A DNA stretch of 64,000 nt from Mariannaea sp. PMI_226 (Eukaryota; Ascomycota; Sordariomycetes; Hypocreales; Nectriaceae), in the NCBI GenBank assembly GCA_024336345.1, contig JANFOG010000013.1, forward strand, positions 992,001-1,056,000, written 5' to 3'. The notes beneath the pieces are model-generated. The model was given only the letters and a program-made list of their open reading frames with translations, had not been told where the DNA came from and made no database searches. Each line of letters opens with the position of its first letter. Position 1 is the first letter of the stretch. Positions 1 to 12,677 of this stretch are shown one piece after another. Position numbers and translations under genes: made by a program.

Positions 1-1
1 G

Positions 2-190
2 AAGGTTGGTGATGGCGCCATGACTCTGATGTTCGGGTTGCTTGCAGAGGTCGCTCAGCTGGAGCCTGCTTGGGAGAGCAGATACTCCCGTGTTATTCGA
101 ATATTAAAGAAAAGAGTCCCTGAAGGTTGGTGTACAAACAACAGCCAGGGGAGAAAAAGTTTTTGGTCTACCACACCCGATAAGATATAA
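2..190 (+). CDS. C-terminal end of an unrecognised protein, cut by the window edge
   Basis: Frame 2 is open from the left edge for 62 codons and stops with TAA at 188-190. The peptide starts KVGDGAMTLMFGLLAEVAQL and contains a basic helical stretch (SRYSRVIRILKKR) followed by a short polar tail. The amphipathic composition looks like real coding sequence, but no family is recognised; the 5' part lies outside the window. The last 15-20 codons could instead be intron or 3' UTR. Weak call based on frame and composition only. Confidence 0.4.
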   Translation, partial: KVGDGAMTLMFGLLAEVAQLEPAWESRYSRVIRILKKRVPEGWCTNNSQGRKSFWSTTPDKI

Positions 191-2647
191 TATACCTGGC
201 AATAACAGCACAGAGCAGCAATTTTTTTTTTACTCCCTTCACATCCCTCCAGGCAAATTACTCCGGAATCCTATGTAAACATTGACACCTAAGCCCGTCC
301 AGGTCCATGCCCAACTGGGGAAATCTGACACTAATTCCAGGGGCGGTAACCACTCAGATGTCAGTGTTTTGGGCGCAATTTTACAGGTTAAGGCATTACC
401 CCAGTCAGCTGAATGCCCAAACGGATGGATTCAGCCTAATCCATGTTAAGCTGCACAAAAGAAAACAGAAAAAAAGGAGTCAGGAAAAAGGAAACCCCTA
501 CGTCATTGGTATTTGTTCATTTGTTCATTTGTTCCGCTTTGTTTCAATTTCGTCAAGGAGACGCACAAGAAGAAAAAAATTCTTCTGCTTATGAGTAGTG
601 CCTCGGTCCAGCGCCATTGTGGCAATGCATGGGCAGGCTGCTGTAGTTACCAGCATACAATATTGCAAGGGCAAGCTCTTGCACAGGCTGGTTTCATTAC
701 CGACGTATTCCGGCTGGCACAGATGGAATTTAGGAATATTCGAGGCCCCCCCTGAACCTCTGAGCTCTGAAACATGGTCGGTCCTTGTACAAATACCTGT
801 GCACATTGATGAGTCATGTTTCATGTGGTTGCCATGCGGGCTTCAATCATCTTTGTTATTTGCAAAGAAGAAGAAAAATTTTGAGGAATGGCACCAGCAA
901 TGGAATGAGGAATGGAAGTTTTACGTGGGTTTCTGCCCCGGACAACTGTCTGCAGCTGTCACCAAGAAGGGGAGGATTTCCGAGCTATACAATTGTGAAG
1001 GATGAAGTTGTAATTTTCGGTTCTCTTCCTTCAAAGTTATTAATTATTCATGACACTTTAATTAGAACATTGCAAAGTCGCTGCCTACCAACATTAGGCG
1101 AGAATTGCACTACGAACGCTTTTTAGCGTCTGTGCCTGCTACTCACAGACTCTCCCTTGAATATCTTACGTGCAAGTACAGATTATAGAGCCAACACATC
1201 GGTGACTGTTTTGCCCCTTGGAAAACTTGAGTAGCTAGAAAATGCAACGTCTTAATTTGATGCTTGCATTAAATAGATTCATGCCGGATGATTTGTTTTG
1301 CCATGTGAAAAGAAAATAAAGAGAAAAAAAAGAAGAAGAAAAAGCCCCCTATAGTTGATATCGGGCAGTTAGGGCCATCTCTCTGTCGGTTGAATTTGGT
1401 AAATCCCTGCAGTCTAGGGTACGTTAATGGAGGCATCGTGGGTACCAATTGGGTATCAAGAGAGCCGGCTCTATATTTCGCGCCAAGATGATAGCATATC
1501 AGTGCTTGGGTATCAGGTTCCTAGATGGAATGCAATCTCCATATACCTGCCTAAGGTAGGTAACTTACATCGCACATTCATTGCGGGGAAAACTGCCAAC
1601 AAAGGGCGAGTCTTACATTTTGGATTGCGAGACAGATCATGGAACAAACGAGTGTCACCATGGACACGGTGCCTAGCGTGTAAACAGTTGAGCCCTCGGC
1701 CAATCTCTACAACTAATCACCAACAGAATCGCCCAGTGCTGCCTTGCGACAATGAATAGACGAGAGATGTGGTATTTCATAACTCCAAGGCCAAATTGAA
1801 ACCTTCAAAGATGAGACGGAGGAAAAAAATATCGTCGTGTTGCCCAATCAATCAATACCGCATGTTCAATATGGAGAAGACCCAAGTACAGTAGTGGTCC
1901 CCGCGGCAAGGCCAGGTAAGTAACCTGTCCAAAAGTGCCCTTTGACAATTAAGCCCGTATATTGGAAAGCTTGACAGCCGATCATTCCCTGATCAGGTCA
2001 AAAGTACTGAAATATGAAGTCAATGGCATCAGACACATTGAGGCCCAACTCCACATCAGTTCGAACGGCAAGGACGGACATCAAACATGGTCATGGACGA
2101 CTTGTTACAGTTTTCATCCCCTATCATCACGCCGATGATTTCGCCAGGCGACTGAAGCATGTGAACGCACCAGCGGCAAATGTCTTTGCTCTTGCATCTA
2201 TCGGCATATGTAAGGATCTGATTTCAGCCATTGATTGACGAGATTAATGTCTCTGCAAGGCTAGTCCTCATCTTGGGTATACTCAGCTTCACTGAAGGCA
2301 TTCACGCTTAGTGAGGGCACTCGATTGATCACGAATTGTGAGCAAAGCTCCCGCAGAAAGCGATTCGTTGTGGAAATGGTGGTTTTGGTAAGAAACCACC
2401 CGTACTCAGTCGCAATGGACCGGGCAGAACCAATTCCGGTTGAGGTAGTCGTGTAAATGTACCAGTAACAATTCCTTTTTTTCAGCCGGCTAGAATAGGG
2501 TCAGAATCGCCCTTGTGGTTTCGGAAGAGATAGAAACGCGCAGCCCAGTTGCAAAAACTTGAGTTCTATCTAAATTCCCATTAGGCTCATCATTCAGTAG
2601 ACTACTCATTAATCAAGTCGGCCAAGCGTATTGCCAATGTTTGTCAG
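191..2647. other. Long stretch without a recognisable gene
   Basis: Only short open frames occur here (for example 598-1005, 1427-1759 and 2014-2238 on the plus strand). None gives a recognisable domain or a convincing splice-linked continuation. A poly-T run lies near 220-231 and an A-rich run near 1310-1340. It may be intergenic space or decayed coding DNA. Confidence 0.5.
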
Positions 2648-5600
2648 TCATCCTGCGTCGGGGGTGAATGGCGTGCCCAGCTTAGAAGCGCAGTAACGCC
2701 AAGCCTGGGCAAAAGGCCTATGCTTTGCTGGTTTGAGTTGCTGGGCTAACGTTACATGTCCTTCGGATTTGGCCCAGCGTCGTGCAGTCCATCCATCATC
2801 ATCCTCTGCCATAACATCACTGCCTCCTTCTAGCAATAACTGCACCACATCTCTTTGTCCTGCGATAGCTGCAAAGTGTAATGCAGTACGTCCCGTATTT
2901 CCTTTTGCCTCAATATCAGAGCCTCCATCTAGCAATAACTGCACCACATCCTTATGTCCTCGACTAGCTGCAAAGTGTAATGCAGTTGATCCATAATCGT
3001 CCTTTGCCATAACATTAGAGCCTTGCTCTAGCAGCAATTGCACTACATCTCTATATCCCCTTCCAGCTGCGGCGTGTAATACAGTCTTTCCCTTATCTCG
3101 TTTTGCCTCGATGTCAGAGCCTCCATCTAGCAATAACTGTACCACATCCTTATCTCCAGCAGCAACTACATAGTGTAACATAGTCCATCCATCAACACCC
3201 ACTTCCTTAATTCCAGAGCCCTGCGTTGCTAGTAATTGTACCACATCCTTCCGTCCCATAGCAGCTGCAAAGCGCATCCCATCCCATCTAGCTTCAAGCT
3301 TTTTTGCGATATTAGAGCCTTGCTCTAGTAACTGTACGACATCTTTGTGTCCCTCCATGGCTGCAGAACATAACGCATTCTGCCCACCTATATCCTTTCC
3401 ACTGATATCGGACCCTCGCTCCAGTAGCAATTTTACAGCATCCTTGGATCCACTGGCCGCTGCTAAATGCAGTGCACTCTGTCCATCATTCTTCTCTGCA
3501 GTAATATCGGCGCCTTCATCTAGCAGAAGATGTAGCGCCATCTTATCTCCATTTCTAGCTGCCCAGTGAAGTGCAGTTGCCCCTGCTCTGTCTCGCAAGT
3601 TAGCGTCGACTCCCGTTCTCAGCAGCCACTGAACCATCGGCAAATGCCCCCCCTCGACAGCCCAATGAAATGAAGAACAGCCATAGCAATCTCTTTCGTC
3701 GATGTTATATGTTCGTACGGTTAGGAGCAAATCGCAAAGATCAGTGTCTCCTTCGATAGCTGCACAATAGATTGAAGGTTCTTCCGTTCCTAGAAGCAGC
3801 CTTCGAATCGCTGTGAATTTGCCACTCTCTCTATAGCACCTACACAGGTTACGTAAAGCGAGGATCTGCGTGTCAAAGTTGAGAACGGGCCTTAGGGTGC
3901 CCGAATGGTGCCGCCATAAAAGCTCCCGCAGCGGCTCTTCGTCATGCAGTCGGGAACACCTTCTATAGTACGCTGCCAGTCTTTCCACTCGTTGCAAAGT
4001 TTCCATGTCGTTTTCACCAAGTAAGTTTCTCGATTCCTCATAACTCGTGACTAATTTCCACTCCTCATCATCCATATTCTGATATTGTGGTGCCTCCTCG
4101 TTAGAAATGTCGTATTCACGCTTTGGACCCCTTGTAGCAATATACGCGCGTTCCTCATATCGGTTCAAATCGGACTGCCGTTCTCTGATGCTGCGAAGGG
4201 AATTGGCAACCCTGAGCGTCATGGCATCATCATCTCCTAGAACACGGGTGCAATCATCGAGAAGGGGCGCGAATATCTCAGCAGCCTGAGCAGTATCTCC
4301 AAGTCGCCATTCCACCGTCGCAAGTTCTTCTAGCTCTCTCAGGTGATTGCCTCCAGTTGGCTTTCGCGAGTTTATCCTGTACTCGAGGCCTATAGTCAAT
4401 AGCTCTTTCGCTTTATCTAGCTGTCCTTGCATACGGCAGAACTTTCCAAATCCAGATGCAACGGAGCCGTAGAGTGAAGCATATCTTCCTTCTGGAGCCT
4501 CGATGGTCTCCGTTGGAACATGACGAGAGAGTGCCTTGAGGCTTGCACTGAGACGAGCCGTATGCTTCCGTATAGTTGGCGTCGAGCACAGCCCTGACTC
4601 ATCAAACAGGAGCGTTCCGGTCAGTGTAAAAGCCGTGACTGCATACTCTGACATTTCTTCATTCGAAAGCTTCCCTAAAATCCAGCGACGTACCATATTG
4701 TGGACATGATAGTCCTGAACTTGACCATCTTGGCGATTAATTTTGATGAGACAAACCTGCTCGAGCTTCTGGACCGTAGTTGCGAAATCTCCGGTCTTAT
4801 TGCGTAAGCGAACCAACCAGGATGGTATATTTGGCCGACATTCAGCTTCCTTGGAACTTGAAGCATGATTTGACCCAAAATCGCAATGCTCTTCTGGCAA
4901 AGGCGCATTGGCGAGCATCGTAAACTCGATCTCTCCTGGACCTAGAAAGGCGGATATATTCAGGAGCCTCACGGAATCGGGATTCCGGTGTTGAAGAACC
5001 TCATGCACCATGTCGAGAGCTGCGTATATTGTGCGTCTTTTTTCGTAGGAATATCCGTAATCTGCCACCTTGAAATTGCAGGTATCTTCCAGGTATTTTT
5101 TCTCAAAATGCTCAGTATAGAGGTCAATTTTTACTATACCCAATGAGAGGAATGCACCCGCTTGTTCTATTGCTAGTGGTATCCCTTCAAGCTTTCGTGC
5201 TATGGCCATTGCTGCAGTTTCAGCTAGAATAGTGTTAGAGTCGATGCGACAAAGGGTGTAGAAGCATACTGGATTGGTCCCTGGGCATGTTGAATTTTGC
5301 TAGGTACTCTAGCAGGATCTCAGAACCCGCAACATTATCTACCCCTTCGAGCTCAATTCCTTGGAACTTAAGCGGGGAATGTAGATCAGACCGAGTAGTT
5401 GTGATGATAAATTTGCCATGCTCGCAAGTTGGAAGATAGTTGCGGATGTCGACGCTTTCAGCAACATCAATACCATCAAATACCATGAGCCATGACTTGT
5501 TCATATCCTGACATAACCAGCGCATGATATCGTCGATGGATCCATTGCATCGGCCATTCGAACTCTGTAATTCCGAGGCAGCAGTCTCGAGGCTCGTCTC

Positions 5601-7105
5601 GATACTGTCTTTGCATGAAGCGTCAATCCAGAGCACAGGCGAGTGCTCTGGCCAACAATTGTCGATATACTGAATTGCGAGCTGGGTTTTGCCATACCCG
5701 CTGAGGCCCCAAATCACAACGCCATCCCTTGACTCCCTCTCGGCATTCAGAAAGAGGCCAAGCTCATGCAGTTCACGGGAACGTCCAAAAAACTTGGTGC
5801 TCGTAGGACGTTTCCGGAACCCGATTCTTCTTGGAAGGGCTACGCTGATATCAGTAAGACTGTGTTTTACGAGTGTTGAGAAGTTGACAAGTGCTTGTTC
5901 CGTGACTACCTTGATACCAATTTTGAGACGAGCAGAATAGAGTAAAATGAAAGAAACACAAATGGGTGGAGAGATGGTCCAAAACTACTCACACCTGGCT
6001 CCAGCAGCTACACGTCGTATTGCTTTCCACACTTCCCCGAACCTCGGATCATCTTCTCCCGAGAACTTGCAGACCTCTTCATGGTTGCCATCTAGGGGTA
6101 TCGCTTCCTCATCTGGTAATTCCATAATAGCGGAGTGTTTTTCAACAACCTGGCATTACGTCAACAGTGCTGTTAGTAGATTGTAGCAGAAAAAACCATG
6201 AAGTACCTGCTTCCTGAGAACTGGATGCCTGTCCGTCTCGTAGAAACTAACAATCTTGTAGTTTCCGGCAATCGATCGGAAGTCTTCAGATACTTCCATT
6301 AAAGGAGTGGAGTTGTTACGCAGTCCGGCGATGAGGCTGCTGGGGGGACTAAGGAAAGAGGCTTTGGCGAGACGAGCACCCAGGGATCCCCAATATGCCA
6401 GGTCTGAGCCTCGATGAGGGGTGGCAATAAAAACCTAGTGGGCAGAGGACGTTAGTCACGGAACGGCAGCCAACCGCCCTTCCTCCTCCAACATACTTAC
6501 CAAGCCGCAAGCTGCAGTGGCCAGCTCCCTATATGGGGCCTCATTGGTAGCGAATCGAAGTGCCTGATTAGAATGTTATTTTTACGTGTAAGGTTGTTGC
6601 CAGAGTTGAAAAGTTAACCTGTTTAACTATGATACCTCCTAAGCTGTGGCATATGAAGACAATCGGACGCGAAGCTGTCTAAAGGGAAAGTCAGAAAAGA
6701 TCAGCTATCTGTCTTATACACTTACAACTGTGTCATATCTTTCATCTCTGAGGAGAGAAAGCAACTTGCGTGCATGATCTCTAATACCCAACGCCGAGAA
6801 GTTAATGACCAAATCGGCATTGTAGCCGAAAGTCATGATGCGGGCAGTCGGAAGCTTTGCGGGCAACAAGTTATTCAACCACATGACGTCCTCCTTTGAC
6901 CATGTAGACCACCGGCCGCCATTGAGACCATGAACGGCGACAATGCTGTTTGCAAGGCGTCAGTTCGCGCGGGACATTGGGAGGGTACGGTACGAAGGAC
7001 TTACTCTAATGTTGGGGTGCCGTGAGTCTGAACCCATTGCGGATCTGCACATTTGGGCACCACGAGCAAGCCATGCCCATTCCAGTTGTTTCCTGATGTG
7101 TCCAT
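2648..7105 (-). CDS. NLR-like STAND protein: alpha/beta hydrolase + NB-ARC + TPR-like + ankyrin repeats
   Basis: Model of eight exons (7105-7005, 6945-6726, 6678-6619, 6563-6501, 6434-6207, 6149-5993, 5905-5270, 5223-2648), 1346 aa, phase kept throughout. Residues about 34-260 form a SesB-like lipase/esterase domain: IVAVHGLNGG, nucleophile motif CHSLGG (Ser119), then ATPHRGSD. An NB-ARC NTPase follows: P-loop GLSGYGKTQ (343-351), Walker B WLMVFDGID (about 415-423), GKFIITTTRSD, and a winged-helix VHNMVRRW motif. A TPR-like region lies at about 740-900, then about ten ankyrin repeats (970-1325). An apparent frame break near 5235 is resolved by a 46-nt intron (5224-5269; GTATGC, CTAAC branch, TAG). 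In fungi this architecture is linked to non-self recognition and regulated cell death; ligand and effector activity here are inferred. The start ATG is the first that splices in frame to the hydrolase domain. Confidence 0.9.
2740..3720 (-). repeat. Ankyrin-repeat array with near-identical units
   Basis: The 3' end of the NLR-like gene encodes about ten 33-residue ankyrin units. Several are almost identical at protein level: KDVVQLLLDGGSDIEAK occurs three times, and RDVVQLLLEQGSNVMAKDD and RDVVQLLLEGGSDVMAEDD differ at three positions. High identity between units of a ligand-sensing repeat domain is the pattern expected from recent unit duplication or gene conversion, known in fungal NLR repeat domains. 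One unit near 3290-3360 is shortened. Confidence 0.85.
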
Positions 7106-9981
7106 TATGCTCTGTTCCAATCGACAGTCGTTTCACCAGAATACATATATGAGATCTGTCTTAGGAATGAGGCTCTTGTACCAAACTCATAGAGATAATG
7201 GCGATTACTTGGCTAGGCTGGGTTTGAATTGGGCATCTTAGGCAGCAATCACGTTATCTCCTGCAATAGTGTGATTACTCCCATATAAAACCTGCCTACC
7301 GGTGAATGTTGCACCATTTTTCTTCGCGCTTAGACTGCCTATTGAACAGTAATTCGAAGCAATAATGCCTACTTCCCTGACCGAGGATGACGGCATTGAT
7401 CAATAACCATAGCTAATCAGGGACGGCTCTTTGCGGCATTTCCATACGAGGCGTCATCAGCTGAAATAACCTTGTTGCTAGGTGCAGCTTGTAAGACCAA
7501 TAGGATTGCCAAGTGTGCCATGTCTGCATCAGCTGTAATATCAGCTATGGCAGTGAGTACGAGTTTGGCTTGAAAAGTCAAGCCACCTGTATTTGCACTT
7601 TCAAAATAAATACGAGTACAGATCACTCACTAGATTGATCTCAACAGGGAAAGTCTCCGACTCAGGGCGAAAGGGCGGGAGATTAGTACAGTCCACGTAT
7701 TGATCATTATTTACAAATGACAGACAACAAACGCATCACGCATGCTGCCGAATCGCATGCGTGATCCCTGCTGCCCTCAAAATATGCATAATGTTGTCGC
7801 GAACCGGAAGTTACCTTAGCTGGCGCCTCGGCTGGTGCTGAATAACAATACTACATAATGTGTCCTGGGAGCAGGATTGTCATTCATACATGTGTGAAGA
7901 GACAATTATAATATCGGTTCTACAGCTCACTTGCTGAGAGGGCTAGAACCTCTTTTAACAAGGGGAGATTTTGATCGCCCAAAATAGCAGCTTCAGGAGA
8001 TAATATGAGCAGTCACACAGCATAACTATAATCAGTAGATATAGGGAGCTTAAGAAGCTGGATATTAGATTACATAGCGACCTCAACAAGGAGAGGGGGT
8101 AGCGGGGGAACTAGCTTACAGCCTCACATCTTATTAGCGAAGTCTTTGTGAGCGCCAAGAGAATACTTCTACGCACAACCTGCGCTCTAATACCAACCCT
8201 ACAACTAAAGATGTCTTGCCTCATGCAGGATTGCTCTTATGTCATACGGAAAGACCCAAGCAACATTATGAGGGGTGGATACACAACCGCAGAGACGGAA
8301 GCCAGGTGCAGAGGTTGGAGGAATTGTAGCCAATATCGTAATTGGCTCGCAGCGTTTCCAATGGAAAGCTACCTAATTTGTGGGGAGGTGGGAGTGGGAG
8401 ATCATGTTAGCAAAAACGCCATATAAACACTACACGATATCTCCACGACAAAATATCATACAAAGTTTCTGTGACTATCCCATTAAAAAATCCCAAAAGT
8501 ACCACTGTGGTTTCAGCCAATTTGATCCATTCCGAACTGACTTAAGCGGGAGACAATTGCATATTTCAGCCACATCTTTACAACTATTTAAGGATCACCT
8601 ATGCCGACACCAAGGCCCATAAACGCGTCGCACAACTCAGTCGACTTTTCTTCTTCATTAACCATAACTCCAAAAAAAAAAAACCTTGCAAAGTACCTTT
8701 TCAAGCGTTTGCATCAGTTTAACACTGTCTCTATTCATGACTTCTTTTTTGGCCACTTTTAATCCACACCTTTTAGACCTCATCGAGCCTCCTGGCTGAG
8801 ATGGATGAAGAACGTTGGTAATGTGCTGGGGTCACGTGACCATTTCCTATTTGGGACGGAAAACGTGACTTGGCTAATCAAGAAATCGATTAGCTAGTTT
8901 TGATTAGTCAGGTCAAAGACTACCCGGTGGAGGTAGACATAGATACAAACCCGGGCGTCCGAATCTTCTGATAGTCATCAAGTTCACTATCATCAATTTA
9001 AATCATTTTTGTGAAGCATTTGGTCAGATTCTTCTGACTATGATGCCCCTTTTAGATTTCTGATATCTATTTCTGTTATTTATTTACGAATTTTCCAGTC
9101 GTAAGGGCTTTGACAGCAATGATTTTGGACCACAGCAGCTTCATTTTGGGCTGGTTGTGGTGCTCTTCTATTAGATCTCAGAGTCGCCGACAGGAATAAA
9201 ACGGGAACCAACTTTTGAGCACTGGGTTTGGTTTGTAACTGGCACAACCCTCTAATAAATGCATCATGGATCGTCTACAAAAGCGATCAGCACGTGGCAC
9301 ACTCGCAATGATTCTTGAGATTTCAATGGGTAAAAGTAGTCAATTAGTCAATGCGAAGGAGAAGCAAACAGGTTACGATAACCAGAGCAAGTACATGCAG
9401 TAATAGTTCGCCGAATGCTATCCCAATTTGTTTCCTGGATCAGGCTCGCCAAGGTGGGGAATCTACCCACAGTAACAGCCCTTGACTTGATCTAGAAATT
9501 CTGCGGCATCGGGAACACATCCCGACGGGTATAAAATCCAATAAGAAGGCAATGTTTCGTCAGCTGCTTGGAGAAGCTAAAATGCATCAGCTGCGATGCC
9601 CATCTCCACCATTTGCCAGTCAGCTGCTGTGAGGGGATTTGTGGGGGGGAATGGGGGATGCCAACACAAGAGAGCGAGACCCGGGACTATGGCCAAAAAC
9701 TAAACTCGAAGAAGAGCTGATGTACGGAAACTTGCAGACGAGTTACCAGATGAGCTGGAGAAAAATTGCCTCTAATGGGCCAGTGGAGTATAGAGCTCCG
9801 AACATTCTTTCACGCCTTCGGGGGGAATTACCCTATGGGATTGAGAAGGAGATAATCTTGGTGTGCCCAAAGAAAATACAAATATGCCGGAGAGAAGAAC
9901 AATTGTCAGAAGATGTTTGACCAACACCTAATTAGTTATACTTCTCTTGTCTAAAAGCTTCCTTCCATCGATTCCATAAAA
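7106..9981. other. Long intergenic region, no gene recognised
   Basis: Short open frames (8148-8426, 9639-9920) show no known domain. The sequence is moderately AT-rich with a poly-A run near 8672-8684 and an E-box-like GTCACGTGAC near 8831-8840. The right end presumably holds the promoter and 5' UTR of the dioxygenase gene at 9982, including a TATA-like GTATAAAAT near 9529-9537. Confidence 0.5.
9509..9525. promoter_or_regulatory. Palindrome TCGGGA-N5-TCCCGA upstream of the PhyH-like gene
   Basis: The 17-nt sequence has perfect 6-nt arms around five bases and lies a few bases before a TATA-like GTATAAAAT. CGG...CCG inverted repeats are the classical target of Zn2Cys6 dimers, so an operator role is possible. 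It is about 460 bp before the start codon and was seen once only, so a regulatory role is unproven. Confidence 0.3.
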
Positions 9982-11160
9982 ATGATTGACGCAACTACGC
10001 AGAGTCAGGGCCCCCTTGAGGGTTACTTAGTTAATGATGGGGTCCTTGCCAAAGACGAGATTGGCTGGCTCAAAAAGTCATCTCCTTCTGAGCCTATTGA
10101 GACACTGCGCCAAAGATATGAGCAAGACGGCTATGTCTTCCTCAAGGGGCTTCTGCCCCGCGAGACGGTACTGGAGTGCCGAAAGGCCTACTTTGACTTT
10201 CTGAAGCCAACAGGAGTTTTGAAGCCTGGCACTGACAGTGTAGATGGAGTTTTCAATACCAAAAACGACGGAGCAGATTTCCCCAGTATCGGTGCTGGTC
10301 CTGACCTTGATAATCGCACGGGCCCCGGGTCATTTGCAGGCTTGGTAGAGCAGGCACACACTGAGGACTTCTATCTCAACTTTGCCCGCCACCCAGCGTT
10401 GAAGGAGTTTATTACGAAGTTGAAGCAATGGACAGATGATGAAACATTGCTTCTTCCCCGATCACTACTGCGGAATAACACACCCCAGAACAAAGCCATT
10501 GGCGTCCACTATGACCAATCTTTCCTTCGTCATGGTGAAGCCACGTCTGTGACGGCTTGGATACCAATTGGTGACATTAGCCTGCAGGGAGGAGGCCTGA
10601 TCTACTTGGAAGGCAGTAAGTTGAAAAAGCTTTATCAATGGAATGGTATATGGACCTTGTACTAAAATATGTGTACTCTTAAGGTGATGCACTGGGACAG
10701 AGAATCGAAGAAGACTTTGACAAACAAGCTAGAGAGCGTGGCATGACGGATGAGCAACGTCTTGATGCCTTCAATGCCAACATGATGACTACAGGCTGGC
10801 TGGGAAACGGCCCTATCCAGTTCTCTAAGGAGCATGGTGGCGGTCGATGGTTACTGACAGAATTCGAAGCCGGCGACGTGGTCCTCCATAAGCCGCACAT
10901 GGTACGACTTTGATTACAAAACCCCGTTCTATTGTACTCCTTAGGAATCTCACTTAACACAATGAATCCAGATTCATGCTTCTACAATTAACCGAGACCC
11001 GGAGAATCGGATTCGTCTGGGAACGGATCTCAGATTCGTGGACACGTCTAAGCCATACGACAAGGTGAGTGTGCCTGACCAACACGAGATAACAAATTGG
11101 CTCGGCTAACAACCGCTGCAGCGCTGGCTCCATCCCTATAGATTTGACGATAATCTGTAG
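9982..11160 (+). CDS. Phytanoyl-CoA dioxygenase (PhyH) family Fe(II)/2-oxoglutarate oxygenase
   Basis: Four exons (9982-10615, 10684-10901, 10972-11064, 11122-11160) give 327 aa. The iron-binding HxD is seen in GVHYDQSF (His176, Asp178). The distal His is in IHASTINRDPENR (His286), followed by Arg residues suited to 2-oxoglutarate binding. The N-terminal half contains RYEQDGYVFLKGLLP, typical of PhyH proteins. The family hydroxylates diverse acyl, alkyl and secondary-metabolite substrates, so the substrate cannot be read from sequence. Cytosolic: no signal peptide or membrane segment is evident. Cysteine dioxygenase lies convergently downstream. It may be a stand-alone detoxification or metabolite-tailoring enzyme. 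Confidence 0.87.
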
Positions 11161-11880
11161 AGCTGGTGTTGGGGAATTGAAACAGACTGAGAGAGAGGGG
11201 AGCATCAAAATGAAAGGATTTGATAATCTTCTGACCCTTGCCGATGACGAAAGTTGAAAGGATATTAGGTACAATAAATGAATTTTGACGAAATAAGCTG
11301 CTAATCGAGATATCCATTTATAAACCTGTGTTATTCGTAATCGCCCTGCGAGTCCAATAGAGGTACACGGTAGTGGTCATGTTGGTTTATCTCAGTTAGT
11401 ACGAGAAAGTCATCTCCAACTCAAAGAGACTTGTTAAGGGCGTGGCTTACGACGAACAAGATTTAAATTGGGGCGTTATTCTATGCAGCTTGGGACATTC
11501 CTTCCATGTTCTAGCTTCTTTTTATTGATGCTTGACGTAGCTTGAATAATAAATGGTACCGAATAGAAGAGAAGTGATTGGTAGAAGGCCCTTCAATTCT
11601 CACCATTATTCACGAAATTTGACGACAGTGTTTGGGAAAATTTAGAGGTCAGGCTCATCCAGACTATTCGACCCTAGAGTATTTCCAGTTATCGTGTTCA
11701 TTTCGTTGAATTTGTCTATTCTATTCAATCATGATCTAGACCCCAACTTCTTGTAGAAATAATAATAGCAAAATCACAAAGTGATCAAGACACGTTGTCT
11801 AGGCTGAAGCTAACCCCTGAAACTCCCATCGCCAAAAGAAAATCTATTTGAGTACCCAACCAAGAAATTCAAACACGGAT
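11161..11880. other. Convergent intergenic region
   Basis: The 3' sides of the PhyH-like gene and the cysteine dioxygenase gene face each other here. No coding signal or repeat was recognised; it presumably holds the 3' UTRs and termination signals of both. Confidence 0.5.
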
Positions 11881-12677
11881 TCACGTCCTCTCTGAATTGT
11901 TATTATGTGTCTTCGCTTGAGGCACAAAGCTTGCTTTACCCGTCGTCTCGTCGAAGATGTTGTATCCATAATCGGCAGCATTCGGAGGAGTATACACTGC
12001 GCAGAGGGTTAGCACTCATGCATAATACGCCTGAAAGGATGGTTGTTGTTTACAATGAAGAGATACTGCTACTTGCGTAGGATTTGGGTTGTGAACGCGA
12101 TGCAGCCCAATCTTGTCATTAATGTAAGTGACTTGGTCAGCCTGGTGAGTTGTCTGGCTCTTCAATGCCAGGGGGGATGATTTGCCGCCATCCTTGTTTG
12201 GAGGGTGGTACACAGTCTCGGTTAGCTCACCAGCCAGTACCTTGAGAATGCAATGTGCATTGGCATGGTCATGGATGGGAGAACCCTTGCCCGGCGCCCA
12301 TACCAGAAGTAACTGCCGGGTTTAGTTAATGAGCTTCGGATGTTGGCGATGTACTTTCGGTACAGATGACTTACAATATTGGCCTTGTTATTGATATTAT
12401 CGATTGCGTTGCGGGTATAGTTCTTTCCTGGGCAATTGTAGTAGTATTTCGCCCAATCATTGGGATTTGATGCGTATTTTTGTGCCAGCGACATCAAGTA
12501 GGCCTCGTCCACATCGGGACAACCAATTCCAGAGGAGCTCCCAAGGTGAGCCTTGATGTCTTGAATAAGATGGTCCAGACTGTACGTCGGCATAGAGATA
12601 CTGGAATCCAGTACTTCACATGGTGTCTTGTGGCTCTGCGTAAGTGGCAGGGAGGCCCAGGGGGAAGAGATAATCAT
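11881..12677 (-). CDS. Cysteine dioxygenase
   Basis: Three exons (12677-12375, 12312-12054, 11996-11881), 225 aa. This cupin enzyme oxidises L-cysteine with O2 to cysteine sulfinate, the first step of cysteine catabolism toward sulfite, hypotaurine and taurine. Iron ligands are visible in SPIHDHANAHC (His115, His117) and IGLHRVHNP (His172). Cys122 and Tyr189 (VSLHLYTPP) match the residues that form the Cys-Tyr cofactor in animal enzymes, so the active site looks complete. The last intron (11997-12053) was placed by restoring this AVSLHLY motif. The start chosen is the ATG at 12677; an open frame continues upstream through an Asn repeat but without an ATG. No signal peptide. Confidence 0.93.

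Noticed and set aside
598..1005. Small gene of 135 codons
   Set aside because: Overlapping frames of similar length, no known motif and no splice-linked continuation.
5209..5260. Frameshift or pseudogene break in the NLR-like gene
   Set aside because: A standard short intron with branch site restores the frame exactly; all eight exons stay in phase.
7106..9981. Hidden transposon in the long gap
   Set aside because: No terminal repeats, transposase, reverse transcriptase or integrase motif was seen on either strand by eye.
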